From positions 1 to 64,000 of the forward strand of contig CANNZV010001587.1 in NCBI GenBank assembly GCA_947561585.1: a DNA stretch of 64,000 bases, given 5' to 3'. Position numbers and translations under genes: made by a program. Position 1 is the stretch's first letter. Every line of letters starts with the position of its first letter. The DNA comes from Caprella mutica. Its lineage: Eukaryota; Arthropoda; Malacostraca; Amphipoda; Caprellidae. Below, piece after piece: positions 22,200 through 33,871 of this stretch. The notes under the pieces were generated by a model. That model worked only from the letters and a program-made list of their open reading frames with translations. It made no database searches and was not told where the DNA came from.

Positions 22200-23035
22200 A
22201 GAGTATAGCCCAGTTGTGTGTTATTATTTTTATATTGGATGGTGCGTGACGTCAGCAATATTGAACCAATCAGCGACTCCAAGAGTCACCTGTCCTGATT
22301 GTGAAAAGTGTAGACAAACCTAGGCGAGTTCTAGATACAAACAAATAACAATGGCAAACGCGCGTGATAGGAAGGTTAATAAATGTTTTAAGATGGTAAG
22401 AATACAGCAGAAAATAGTTCTATTTTTTTAAACAATTGTAGGAGACATGATTACAAAGATTGGATAGAAATTTGTTGTAATCAGCAACTCTCTGATATGG
22501 CTGAATCAACAACCATTATCAAAAATTGCTATGTCTGTGGAGGGGTACGGTCAAGAGCTCCCTAGGTCATAAGCTCCCCGGTCACGAGCCCCCCCTCCAT
22601 GTTTTTTTAATTCTTATTTACCTAGTTAAACAAATGAAGAACTACTTAGATAGAAATAACTGAGAGTTGCTAATGTAGTTTGTTGTATCCGCTAGATTGT
22701 TGTACTGCACACTTCATAATTGTTTAATGACCTGGCAGGGGGGTTGGCCCCCCGATATACATATATTTTATGTCTCATCAGTAATGAACTACATAAGTGT
22801 CAATAAGGATTAAATAATATAGGTAAATAAGGATTTAAAAACAGGGGGGCTCGTAACCGGGGGGGGGGGGGGGGGGGGCTTATGACCTAAGGGGGCTCAT
22901 GAACGGGGGGCTCTTGACTGGGGGGAGGGGGGGCTTATGACCTACACCCGTCTGTGGAGACCATATGTCAAGAATCAAGATGGCAATTCACCAACATTTT
23001 GACTGCATTCAAAACTATGTTGAGGTTTCGTTTCT
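22200..23035 (-). mobile_element. Family E element, minus orientation, split by a MITE
   Basis: The sequence 22200-22541 plus 22959-23035 matches the right two thirds of the full family E copy at 31512-32257 read in reverse (CCCAGTTGTGTGTTATTAT, ACTCCAAGAGTCAC, AAAAATTGCTATG). The G-rich MITE at 22542-22949 interrupts it cleanly. Terminal repeats are not preserved. Confidence 0.65.
22542..22949 (+). mobile_element. G-rich-ended MITE, copy 5 (perfect 9-bp TSD)
   Basis: It starts GGGGTACGGTC, ends GACCTACACCC and is flanked by GTCTGTGGA on both sides (22533-22541 and 22950-22958). The site is independently confirmed: the related family E copy at 5349 carries the uninterrupted sequence. The right end includes a run of more than 15 G. 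Confidence 0.9.
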
Positions 23036-23036
23036 C

Positions 23037-23731
23037 TAAGGGTATCGTCCCCCCAAGATTTTTATTTTTTTATTGTTAATTGTTAAGTTTTTAAATTTGA
23101 TACACATATAAAACATCGAAAGAAGAATATATTTAGTTGATGGTGAAAATCATCTTTTCTTCATAGAAAATGAGTTATGGAAGAAAACGTGTTTTTAAGG
23201 TGGGCTAAAGAAATTTATCTCCTCCGTTCATTTTCAACCTACAGCGATGATATGGGAACCATTGGATACGCAAAGACTTGGGCAAAGAAATAGAGTCTAA
23301 TTCGTTTCAAAATTCCAACTCTGGAAATAAAAAAATGTTTTTACTCTTTTGGCTCTCCTGAAAAGTAGTCCTTTTTCTATATTTTAGGACTCAATATCTA
23401 TCTTCTTCGTCAATTTTTAACGAAGATTGAAAATATTAAATATAGGTCAGAGAAGAATTTTTTTTTATGCGAACTCACTTTTGTTGCCCAAGTCATTCCG
23501 CTTTCAATGATACCAATATTATTAATGTATGTTAAAAATTGACGGGAGAAGATACATTAATCGCACCCTCCTCAAAAATCACGTTTTCTTTCAAATTTCG
23601 TTTTCTATGAAAAAATGTGATTTTTTCCATCAACTAAAAAGATTCCAAATATGATGTTATAAATATGTATCAAATTTCAATGTTCTACGATTCATAATGA
23701 AGAAAAAAGTTTTGTAAGTGGGACTATCCCC
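23037..23731. mobile_element. Inverted-repeat element ending at TTAA
   Basis: The left end AAGGGTATCGTCCCCCC and the reverse complement of the right end, GGGGATAGTCCCAC, form a weak inverted repeat. The right end meets TTAA at 23732-23735; the left flank reads CTAA. It is non-coding. The ends resemble those of the next element, so they may be one family. Confidence 0.45.
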
Positions 23732-23735
23732 TTAA

Positions 23736-24528
23736 AGGGACCGTCCATGGTTTTTGAAAACTTTTATTAATGCAGCTACGGTTCTGAAACTTGATATCCA
23801 TATGTAAAATTGAATTCTCTTTAAATTTTGTTCGTGGCATTTTTTCGATTTGACCTATAGAAAACGAGTTATTCAAATTTCGAACGGATTTTGACCCTTT
23901 TTCCAAAAACCTAAGGATTTGTTTTGGTTCAAGCTACGGCATTGCGGTCTTTTGTATTCGATTCTCCAGGGGATGGTCTAGAATCTTAATAGAGTTCTGT
24001 TCGAATTTCGAAACAAACATTTTTTCACGTATTGCAAAAAAAAAACAAGTTTTTTATATTTTTTTTTAAATGAAGTTCACAATCAAAAAACTATTCCGAC
24101 TTTTTGGAGATCATTTACAGAAGCATCGAATGCAAAAAACAGCTAAGCCGTAACTTCAAAACTGTTTGAGATTTTGAAAAAATTGAAAAGGAAAGTTGCA
24201 ACATTTGCAACTGTTCAGGATAGCAATAATAATAAAAAATAATATTTTTTCTTCTTTTTTGTGTGTTTGGCACATAATTCCCCCTCGGGCTCTCAAGTCC
24301 CGGTATTACGCCCTCAAGGGTGCGGGTATCATCAGGCGCCACCTGACTCACTGTCCTTGCCCACATCTCCCCATCTCCCTGCAATTGACCCCTATTCTAA
24401 CTTCTCCCCCGCTGTCTTGGGGGTAGGTAGCGTTATAAAATTTTACACACACCTACCTTAGTGTTATAGGAATACATTAAGAAGAAAAAAAATAGGTTAA
24501 AAAGTACAAAATCGCTGGGTCAGTCCCC
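23736..24528. mobile_element. TTAA-flanked inverted-repeat element (piggyBac-like MITE)
   Basis: The left end is AGGGACCGTCCATGG and the right end ...GGGTCAGTCCCC. TTAA lies at both borders (23732-23735 and 24529-24532), which is the piggyBac target rule. Another terminus of the same type (CCATGGTCAGTCCCC then TTAA) occurs at 25867-25885. A GC-rich patch at 24280-24425 has open frames in several phases but no domain I recognise. Confidence 0.5.
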
Positions 24529-24532
24529 TTAA

Positions 24533-24650
24533 CCACTCTCAGTTATTTCTATCTAAGTAGTTCTTCATTTGTTTAACTAGGTAAATAAGGATTAAAAAAA
24601 CAGGGAGGGGGGGGGGGGGCTCATGACCGGGGGCGCTCTTGACCCCCCCC
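24533..24650 (-). mobile_element. G-rich-ended MITE, truncated copy
   Basis: Only one half is present, from ACTCTCAGTTATTTCTATC through AATAAGGATTAAAAAAACAG to a G-rich end with CTCATGACC and CTCTTGACC units. There is no partner end and no target duplication. Confidence 0.7.
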
Positions 24651-24715
24651 TCATGGGCATGGGTAATTCTTATTTTTTGTACAATCATTTATAAGGTTAT
24701 TAGGTACCTATCAAG

Positions 24716-25820
24716 GCCGTCTATAGTTGATCAGGCCAGATTCCCGAAAATAACAGCTGTTCAAAGTGGTCCTAAAAATCAAAACAAATGGCGAACTTAG
24801 TCTGCATCCGTTTTTATAATTGGACTATTTTAAGCCAAACATAACTGTGTAATGATGAAATAAACTATACCAATGGATTTGTAATTATTCAATTACTGTA
24901 ATAGTGTTATTTAACTGACCTGATAATAATTAATCTATTTAAAATTTGTCTATATACACAAGAGCTTGATGGAGTTTCAATCAAAATGGTGGTTGTCCTC
25001 ACATCGTAATGCAATTTAAACCAATTTAGAGTTGTCTGACGAAAGTTTCAATAGGGAGTGAAAATATTGCCAAAGGCATAATTGATAGGACTGGAGAATA
25101 ATTTCCCCCGAATTTTCATTTGTAACTGATCAAATTTAGGTATGTATATATAATTGAACTGGCTGAACCTAGACCATATTACAGAGTATGCCAGTTAAAG
25201 CCAAACAATTACCTTACATTTCAAATGTTAAAACTTAGATAGATCTAATTGGCTTGAAAATTTGAATGAATTCTATGTTAATTTAGGCTTGAAATCATGA
25301 AATATGAGCCGAATTGGCTTGAATCAGAAGTACGGCGAAAATTTTAGCTGTACATTGGCATACAGTTTGCCAGCCTCTGAAATATGGAATAGGTAGTGCT
25401 AAAGAATACCAAATTAGGTATATCAGTCGTAATTAACATGCTAGGTAACTTTGTTAACATAACTACACAAGTAGAAAGGTTGAATCCTAACAAGTAGGTG
25501 ATAATAAGTTCATAATCAACTTGCCTCCATCGCCTGGCAACTCGTTCAGTGAAAAACCACGTTTATATATAATATGATTGATAAATTCACATAAATTTGA
25601 TGGCAAATTATCTGGAACATTCCTCAATTTATATCATAGAAAACACAAGGCGAAAAAAACATCAAGAAGAGCGCAATGGCATAAAAACTGAAGAAAATAT
25701 GTTGCGCGCCATCTTTATCCATTAATTTTAGCGACAGTAATTAGATATCATAGGAACAGTTGATTGAACTATAAACGCCATGATGAGCTGGCCTGATAAA
25801 CTATAGACGGCTATGGTCCT
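24716..25820. mobile_element. Inverted-repeat element of about 1.1 kb
   Basis: GGCCGTCTATAGTTGATCAG near 24718 and CTGATAAACTATAGACGGC near 25797 form an inverted repeat of about 25 bp. No target duplication could be settled. The interior contains a stretch (25160-25400) shared with 41735-41990, rich in TTGGCTT motifs. It is non-coding. Confidence 0.55.
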
Positions 25821-25879
25821 ATCCTATTTATGAAATAAAAAAACTATAACATTTTGAGATTTTTCCATGGTCAGTCCCC

Positions 25880-26048
25880 TTAAACTTAGTTTTTTAAGGG
25901 TTGTGACAATATAAGTTTTAAATCACAGATCCTGAAAATATTATAGACAGATTGAATTTTCGTATATTCTTAAGATATATGATTTAAAACGCATATTGTC
26001 ACAATTCTAGTAATTATCTTATCAAATTATTGAATTTGAATTATACTG
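25880..26048 (-). mobile_element. Family E fragment
   Basis: This is the reverse complement of the central part of family E, including the TTGTGACAATAT palindrome and the AATTATCTTATCAAATTATT flank. Both termini are missing. Confidence 0.6.
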
Positions 26049-26049
26049 A

Positions 26050-28370
26050 CCCAGAGCGATAGCTTGGCCACCACCAAGTTTTGCATAAAAGGGTGGGGGC
26101 ATAGAGCAGTGTCCACTAGCACTTAGAGTGTTAAGGGGCCTTTATATACTCCATCTGGTTCTAGGACAACTCGTCGCGTGATTAATGTTTTGCCAGCGTG
26201 TACATCATTTAAATATATTTAAAAATGTTATAAATTTGAACAATGATTTGCTTCTATAATAAGCTGACGTAAAACAATAGTTGACACATTTCATTATTTC
26301 AATTAATTAGTTTCTTTAGTAATTTCTGTGAGAATAGAATATTTCAGGCCGCAAAAAATATTAGTTATTAATTTTAATTTAGGAATGTTTAACGTCTGCT
26401 TTAAAACGAAGGGCTTTTTAGTTGACGTCAAAAGGAAATTAAATACAAGGGGCAGGAAGAAGAAGTCAGAAAGCATGACCACCAGTCCGTGACAATTCTC
26501 ATGAATGCAGAAAAGCTACTTCGTGGATGCGATCACTTACCAAGGAATGATATAAGAAGGAACACAAGCACAGGCGACTGCACTCACGAATAGAAGAGGA
26601 AAATGAAGAGGTGATAGTAAATGTAACTCATTAGCCTACATAAGACAAAAAATCAAGACTTCGTAGTTAAATAACCTTTCGTTTGCACTGATGTACTAAT
26701 TTTCAACGAAAGTAAATTTTACAGGTCATTAAAAGTATTAAGAAAACACCTGAACTTGTTTTCTTTCCAATGGCAAATTATTTTTTGGCAAAATACACAT
26801 TCAAATAGAACGAAGAAAAATTGTATTGTTAATTTAGAACACACACTATGTTTATATAATAGTTAAAAAAAACATTATATTTAACTTTTGAAATGGAAAA
26901 GAAAACTTTTTCAAATACGCAATAATAATAATAAATAATTTACAACACGCAGCTTATATTTATAATATTTTTTTATACAATGTGTATACGGCGTTAAAAC
27001 ATATATCATATGGCGAGTTGTTTTGACGGCGAATTGTCCTAGCGTCGAGTTGTCCTTACGGCGAATTGTCCGGCGGTGAGTTGTCCTGTCACCACTCCAT
27101 CTGTAGCTGAGCTTGATTTCTTTGAATCATTAACTTTTTTAAATTATTTCTCTTTTAAAGCAATTCCTCCGTGTTTATTTACACAATGATTTTTTTTAAT
27201 ACTTAGAGAAAATCATCCAAAACTTATAGCTTTTATTTTTATTTCAATAATCCTTAGATTAAACATTATAAATTTGTATTATTCTATTTATTAGAGCTAT
27301 AATCGGTCACTAGTTCTAAAACTTCAAACCATTACAAAGTTGGTTTATGTATTTATAACAATAATGTAATTTAAATTGTTAGGGTGGGGTTTGCACTGGA
27401 TTCCAACTTTCTAACCTGACTAAGCAAGAAAAAGAATAGGAAACTTCCGTATCCAAAAAAAATCTGAGACATATCATAACAGGCCACCTATATGGCTGGC
27501 TATACCATTCATTACCTGGAAAAATAATATATACCTGATATTGTACCTAAATACATTATAATTCTTATATAATTAGTTGCTATCATGCAGTATATTTAAT
27601 TAAGTCAGAGAATTAACCAGGGATAGAATTACTATAAGAGTATCATCTCTTTTCGCACAATTCAAATAAGGAAATATAACAGTAGCCTTTCTCGTTACAA
27701 CGTTCACATCCATGATATACATTATAACTTGTACTCTTTTTCAGATATTGGCTGGCTGGAGAATCACATATTAAGACACCTAAATGTACACTGATCCTAG
27801 AATTCACAGAGATTTTGATACAAAAAAAATAATCAATACTTATATAAGGGGGTCGGGGACTTCTCAATAGTCCGATGGGCAATGTACGAAAATGTTAATT
27901 TATGAATTGTACCAATACATCTAAAGATCAGTGCAAGACTGCAAGTTGTTTTAGTCCAGTTAAAGACTTGCACAATGGCGTTGAGACTGAACAGTTATAA
28001 GTCACTATTCAGAGTTAATAAATCACTATTCAGTTTTCTCGAAATATTTTAATTCCGACTTCGATTCTTGTTTTCTATTTCATAATAAATATACGTTAAA
28101 ATAGTAAACTTTAATTAACATTTTTTCCTGAAAATTAAAATTTATACATAACGTCTCGGTTTCCCCTTATTGGTTGTAAAAGAAAATGTAGCTCTAGCCG
28201 TTATTATATATACATATACTAGATTGTTAGTACGTTTGTAATATGTGCCGTCACGGTACCCCTCTCTCTGATTAGCTGATACGCTCTCAGTTTAATAATT
28301 ATTTGGCCACTAGCGTCCACGTAGCAGTGAAACATCTTTCTATATTTAATGATCTGTGATAACGGAAACC
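26050..28370. other. AT-rich stretch with one repeat and one short minisatellite
   Basis: No gene is recognised. Bases 26385-26640 are the second copy of the repeat at 4553-4830. Bases 27010-27095 hold about five degenerate copies of GGCGAATTGTCCT at a period of 17-18 bp. The remaining sequence shows no terminal repeats or domains. Confidence 0.45.
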
Positions 28371-28640
28371 CATGGAAGTACTAGTAGAAGGAAGCGGTGT
28401 AACGGCTAACCAACAATGTATAAGCGGGACCATCGTGTTAACACCTTGTTGTTAGCGATTAGTCAAGTGAGCTTCCTTGTCTCTCTTCGCTTCAGTCAAA
28501 ACAGCTTCCTTGGCGTCTTGTTGTTGTTCCGCTGTGTCGTGTGGTGACGTCACAGCACACATATGACGTCACCCTAGCAACAGACTGACAGTTCAGGGAG
28601 CATTCGCACACGGCCAGTGACGTTTGAGAAACGAGGAAGA
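28371..28640. repeat. Dispersed repeat shared with 32260-32420
   Basis: Both copies carry AAGTACTA, GGAAG-GGYGTAACG, GTCACCCTAGC, GACTGACAGTTC and CAGGGAGCRTTCGCA in the same order. No coding potential is seen. At 32.26 kb the repeat directly follows the full family E element. Confidence 0.5.
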
Positions 28641-29435
28641 GTGCACGCATCTAGCAGGCGCTCCACCAAACGCTTATTTAAGTCATTAACATTGCATCTG
28701 TTGCCTAAATATTCATCAATTAATCTTCTTACATCAGTTAAATGTCCATAGATGAGAAAATTATTGAGCAAAATGATCAGATACCTAAAGTATTTTGAAG
28801 AATAATGTGTGCTAACGAGAACCGTTACTCAACTTACTCAGTCAGGTCTGAGAGCGACGCACACACGTGTACTCTCCCTCGTTTCTAAATCTACACTAAG
28901 ATTGTAACGGCTCGGAACGGCTATGTTAGCCGCCTGCGGAAACCGTGAAGGCTGGTTTGCACGCTACGTTTTTTACACAGTTTTGCCTGCGCAGTTCAAG
29001 ACGTTGTAGGTAAAACGTTGCGTGTAAACAGGAAAACTGCGCAAATTTTGACTCCAAAAAGAGACTGAGCTAATGAGCATAGATTTCCGTGAACTGCGCG
29101 GACATATTGGAATGTGTAGACGCAGCTCCGTTTTCTGGATCATCTTTTTACTCAAGTTTTCTTTCAACAGGTGACAATGGCTGATGTCAGGAAATGTTAT
29201 CGTGAGTTTCTCAAAGTGTATATGGAGGTAGCATAGCAGGGGCACAAGTAATGCCAAAAAGTGGCGCCATGGCGTAATGAAACCCCCTGATAACATTGCA
29301 CTATCGTAAACGTTGGCAAAGTAAAGGCACGATCGGGCATTGGCAGGGCTATGCTATTACCTAAGACAATATAAGGTAGACGCTCAACTTGATAGGGCAC
29401 TAGCTAGAATAATAACAACCAATCAGAAGCATACC
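28641..29435. other. Spacer, possible transposon end
   Basis: No gene is seen. GGCTGGTTTGCACGCTACG at 28952 has the look of a DNA-transposon end, followed by a run with inverted similarity (CGTGTAAACAGG), but a partner end was not established. From 29381 the first part of dispersed repeat F begins. Confidence 0.35.
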
Positions 29436-29936
29436 ACAGTACAGAGAAGATATAGTATCCCAGAGCTATAGGGGGGATATTACGCGTGTCCCGGTAGGCT
29501 GTGACGTCACATGTCAACAATGGTGCGTGCGTACAGTACAAAAACAAAAGATGGCTGCAACANNNNNNNNNNNNNNNNNNNNNNNNNNNNNNNNNNNNNN
29601 NNNNNNNNNNNNNNNNNNNNNNNNNNNNNNNNNNNNNNNNNNNNNNNNNNNNNNNNNNNNNNNNNNNNNNNNNNNNNNNNNNNNNNNNNNNNNNNNNNNN
29701 NNNNNNNNNNNNNNNNNNNNNNNNNNNNNNNNNNNNNNNNNNNNNNNNNNNNNNNNNNNNNNNNNNNNNNNNNNNNNNNNNNNNNNNNNNNNNNNNNNNN
29801 NNNNNNNNNNNNNNNNNNNNNNNNNNNNNNNNNNNNNNNNNNTGACCTCTTGCTTACATACATGACGTCACAGCCTACCCAGAATAAATTTGAATAATAC
29901 ATGCAATTGGGGTACTATACTATTCTGTTTACTATG
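29436..29936. mobile_element. Inverted-repeat element containing the assembly gap (8-bp TSD)
   Basis: The left end ACAGTACAGAGAAGATATAG and the reverse complement of the right end are similar over about 28 bp. AGCATACC flanks both sides (29428-29435 and 29937-29944). The insertion splits dispersed repeat F, whose uninterrupted form is at 5972-6225. A second, inner inverted repeat GTAGGCTGTGACGTCA (29492 and 29859-29875) brackets the N run. An 8-bp duplication suggests a hAT-like MITE. Confidence 0.7.
29563..29842. other. Assembly gap (280 N)
   Basis: The bases are all N. The gap is bracketed by a palindromic pair (GGCTGTGACGTCACA on the left, TGACGTCACAGCC on the right), which probably explains why assembly failed. 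Any open frame crossing the gap is meaningless. Confidence 1.
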
Positions 29937-29944
29937 AGCATACC

Positions 29945-30110
29945 AAACCAAATTCACAGAGGGATAATCTTCAGCCTTAACGCGTGAAGTAGTTATAATA
30001 TATAAATATCCTCTACTGAATAGGGATTACATAACTAATTACTTTATATTAATTAATTCTACAAGATCGCATATGTGGTTCAATTTAGTATTTTGAATAT
30101 AATTTAGTAA
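29945..30110 (+). repeat. Dispersed repeat F, second half
   Basis: It matches 6070-6225 (GATAATCTTCAG to GTATTTTGAATATAAT). Together with 29381-29435 it makes one copy of repeat F, interrupted by the gap-containing element. Confidence 0.6.
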
Positions 30111-30235
30111 CGAAGAATAATCATAACAAACAAGGTATACCAAGCAAGTATAATTAACCTATGTAGGTACCATATTGTCTTTGAAAACACCAAGTTGTAG
30201 GTGTACATTAACGCTGATAGGCTAGAAGTTGAGTT

Positions 30236-30655
30236 CAACTGGATGGTGCATGACGTCAGCAATCAGCCACTCTCAGTCACGTGATTGTGAAAAATGAAGA
30301 CAAACCAAAAAGAGGAGTTCAAGAAGCAAATTGCGCATGATAAAAAGGATGTTTAAAGATAGCTAGTAAGAAAACTGCAGAAAATATTGCCTTTTTACAA
30401 TTTTATGAGACATAATTTCAAAAATTGGATAGAAATTTATTGTTAACAGCAACTTTCTAATAAGGCTGAATCAACAACCATCAAAAATTGCTGTTTGTGG
30501 AGTCCATTTCTCAAAAATCTAGAAATCACCAAGACTTCTACTCCATTCTAAACTTAAGTTGAGGTCCCTCCTCGACCTAGTTCTATTGGGTGTAGGTCAT
30601 AAAAAAAATGTCTCCCATATGAGATTGGTCTACTCCCCTAATCTTTATACTGTGC
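30236..30655 (-). mobile_element. Family E element, minus orientation, internally deleted
   Basis: It runs in reverse from the right part of family E (TGACGTCAGCAATCAGCCAC) to the left terminus (CTAATCTTTATACTGTGC at 30638-30655). About 200 bp of the centre is missing. At the break (30590-30604) lies GGGTGTAGGTCATAA, which is exactly the end of the G-rich MITE family. Confidence 0.65.
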
Positions 30656-30659
30656 TATT

Positions 30660-31511
30660 ACACACTGGGCTAATGCAATGAAAACGACATTGGGCCAACG
30701 GTTGCCAAACTGCTCTGGCCAAATGAAGGAAAACATTGTCTAACCAATCTAGTGATTTTTTGATGTATCAGTATATTTATTATACTGGTCTACAGGTTCT
30801 TTTTGGCAGTTATCGCCAGCCAATCAGAAGTTAGGTGCAAATGATCTCTCTCAACTTTAATCACATCAAATAGCCAATTTAGTATCCTCAAATAAGTATA
30901 TCTTTGAAATTGTAGCCGTTTTTGGCAACTCCCTTTATCCTTTTAATTATTAATTAGACACTTCATTTATTTAGTTCATAAAAATGAGTTTGGACGCTAG
31001 TTCATTCATATAATTAGTATGAAAAGTTATTTTTTAATTTGAAATAATGATTCACATTGAAAATTTTACTTTCTATTTAATTTCAAATAGACATATTATT
31101 ATTTGGTTAAAATAACATAAGTAAAATTATATCTATCTGAGTTTGAATTGGCAACTGTTAATTTTTATTTTCCTGACTTCGATCTGTAAAATGTATTTGT
31201 AGGACAGTTACTACATTGTTAGAAGTAACTGTTGTCTTTACGTGTTCTGTATAGCGTAATCTAATTAATACACATGTTACATGAAAATAGTATTAGCCGT
31301 AGATGCTTGGTATCGGCAACGCTAAGTATTGCCAGTACCAATAAGTCGTTTATACGTGGTTATACTGTTCAGGGCCGGTGGACATCCGGGAGATGGGCCA
31401 ACGTCGGGCCGAAACCGGCATGACAGCGTTGGCCCTGAGTTTTGTTCTGAATTAGGCCAACGTTGGCCCAACATTTGTAATGTTTACTGGGCCCATTATA
31501 TAGAATATGTA
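30660..31511. other. Spacer without recognised features
   Basis: The sequence is AT-rich. GGCCAACGTTGGCC-like motifs occur at 30690-30720 and 31390-31460 in related words (GGGCCAACG, TTGGCCC), possibly the ends of another inverted-repeat element. The pairing was not firm enough to call. Confidence 0.35.
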
Positions 31512-32257
31512 GCACAGTATAAAGATTAAGAGAGCAGACCAATCCCATATGGGAAACACCTTTTTTAAACTGACCAATAGTGTACAGAAGAGACCGGTGG
31601 TGCGAGACGTCAAGAACGGGAAAAATTACTACTGTTAACTGTGTAGTTTATTTTAACTAAATAAATATATTAAATTTATCTATAAAGTATAATTTGATAA
31701 GATAATTAGGTACTAGGAATGTGAACTTGTGACAATATGCGATTTAAATCATAGATCTTGAGAATATCATACGAAATTACAATCAGTCTATAATATTTTC
31801 AGGATCAATAATTTTTAATGTATATTGTCATAACCCTAATAATTACTAATAAAACAACCCTAACAAAACCAAGTTGAGGAGAGACCTCAACTTGTTTTTG
31901 AATGGTGAAATCTTGGTGAATAGCCATCTTGAGAAATGGTCTCCAGACAGAAATTTTTGGTACTGGTTGTTCATGCAGCCATATTAGTGAGTTGCTAATT
32001 ACAACAAATTTCTATCCAATCTTTGTAATCATGTCTCCTAAAATTATAAAAAGAAACATTAGAACTATTTTCTGCTGTTTTCTTACTATCTTTAAACATT
32101 CAATAACCTTAGTATCAAGCGTGTTCGTCATTGTTTGTTCCTAGAACTCCCCTTGGTTTATTAACAATTTTCACTATCACGACTCTGGAAGTCGCCCCAT
32201 TTACTTGAAAAATAATAACACACAACTGGGCTCGCTCCCTTAATCTTTATACTGTGC
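31512..32257 (+). mobile_element. Family E inverted-repeat element, complete copy
   Basis: The left end is GCACAGTATAAAGATTAAG and the right end is its exact inverse, CTTAATCTTTATACTGTGC. Both are continued by a shared GRGAGC. A central palindrome of about 110 bp (TTGTGACAATATGC) recurs in other copies. It is 746 bp long and non-coding. No target duplication is evident, so the superfamily is undetermined. Confidence 0.7.
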
Positions 32258-33399
32258 AGTCATTAAAGTACTATTAGGTGGAAGGGGCGTAACGATTTCT
32301 CAACAACGTATATGCGTGACCGTTCCACTATGTCGTCACCCTAGCGACTGACTGACAGTTCGTCCAAATATTGTCTTTGGTTCGTCAGGGAGCGTTCGCA
32401 GACATCAGTGTCGTTTTATAGAGCGGCGTTTACACGGGCACACAGGTGAGTGCCCATATCGTTTCTCGAACGCAGTGTGTGGCACTGTTTTCCAGTAAAG
32501 TGTTTTACTACACGTATACTTTGTGCCCGCACTGCTGAGAGTCACTCACTTGCCTGTGGTTCAGTTTCGATACGTATTGGTGACTAATATCCTATCGTAT
32601 ATGTTATAAATGTTGTTCAAATATCCGCTTCTATAATATATTACTTAGGTAATAGAGTAAAACTCTTGAGTTAAGAAACACTCGAGTATAAATGAAGGAC
32701 CTGAATTGCATCAAGTTATCCCTCAATAACCATGGTTTTCTTAAGATTTAAATGATAAAAAACTATCTTTAAGTGCACCAAAAATAAGAAGTGACTCTGA
32801 GTTATGGAGGAACCAATACTTCATAACTCAGCGAGTTCCACTGTATTCAGACACTAATATGATCATTGAAATTAATACTACTTTGTGTTATATATAAGAC
32901 TTTAATTAGAAATGTACTCATTAGAAATTAACTACCGTTAAAAGTAAACTAGAGATTCTTAAATGATTTATAGCCTACGCCATCTTATTTAGTATCATTC
33001 CATAAAGGAGTTAACTATTTAATTTATTGATAAATATTGAATCATTTCTTTATAGTTTATACCATTACTTATTCATACTTAAAACTTTCATATTCAGTAT
33101 GTTCGATTAATTATTATTGCTACCATAGGAGGCATAACTATTTGAGATAATATTGTTCGCGTTAATATGAGTAGTCACCCTAAACATAGAAGTTGTTTCT
33201 TTAGGTTTTGTCTATAGCACTATGTTATTTGATATTTAATTAAGATTTGTTCATTGTATTTATCCTGATAACTGTGTTCTTTCACATGCATCACTCCTGT
33301 ACTGAAGTCAAGTAAAACTGCCATAAATCTACTCGGTCATTCAACTGTTTACAAATTGATTGAAGGAATTAAATTAGGCCAATAATAGGAACCTTCAAC
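32258..33399. other. Possible LTR region upstream of a gypsy Gag
   Basis: Bases 32260-32420 are the dispersed repeat also at 28371-28640. From about 32430 the AT-rich sequence leads to ...CCTTCA immediately before a primer-binding-site motif, so much of it could be a 5' LTR. Neither the LTR left border nor a second LTR could be identified. Confidence 0.35.
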
Positions 33400-33412
33400 T
33401 GGTGACCCCCGT
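33400..33412 (+). other. Gypsy-type primer-binding site
   Basis: TGGTGACCCCCGT, two bases after a CA, is the usual start of the internal region in Ty3/gypsy elements whose minus-strand synthesis is primed by a tRNA ending in TCACCA. A Gag-like frame begins 55 bases downstream, which supports the call. Confidence 0.6.
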
Positions 33413-33466
33413 CATTAACACCTACAACTCTTCTGAATTCGTTAAAAAAAATCGAAAATTAAACCA

Positions 33467-33871
33467 TGGCTCCAAACGACCCAACTGACCGACCCTCCAT
33501 CAACTTAACAAACTGAACCCATTCAGCATCTATTTATTAAAATCCCAGCACTTACGGAAACTGCTGCGACTGGATGGTTCAGTATTATTGAAGCACAATT
33601 TCATCTCAGCAGAATAACAGTCAAAGAAACTAAATACTACAATGTGTTAGCTGCATTACCACCAACTATTGTTGCCAACCTATCTCCAACCATTTTAGAA
33701 AGCAAAAATTACTCAGGACTTAAAGCTGCCGTGCCGTAATTGCTTCATTAGAATCTACTAAGCCTGAACTCTTTGATAAACTCATCACAAAAACTACCAT
33801 GTCTGGTAGGCCATCTTTTTAGCTTCAAGAGTTAAGTGCTACTGCAAATAAAATAGGCGTCGATGAAGATT
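33467..33871 (+). pseudogene. Ty3/gypsy Gag, N-terminal half
   Basis: After an ATG at 33473 and an early frameshift, the frame reads TGWFSIIEAQFHLSRITVKE, then KYYNVLAALPPTIVANLSP and LKAAV...ASLESTKPELFDKL, which is the capsid pattern of insect gypsy elements. A 5-bp GCCGT duplication near 33728 shifts the frame again, and a stop lies in the SGRPSF region. The gene is cut at GATGAAGATT by a PAT-like retrotransposon and resumes at 39415. No polymerase follows, so this is a relic. Confidence 0.8.

Noticed and set aside
24115..24461. GC-rich patch with frames on both strands, considered as the 3' end of a LINE
   Set aside because: No conserved RT or C-terminal motif could be recognised in any frame.
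29501..29902. Long open frames over the N run
   Set aside because: They exist only because N codons contain no stops.
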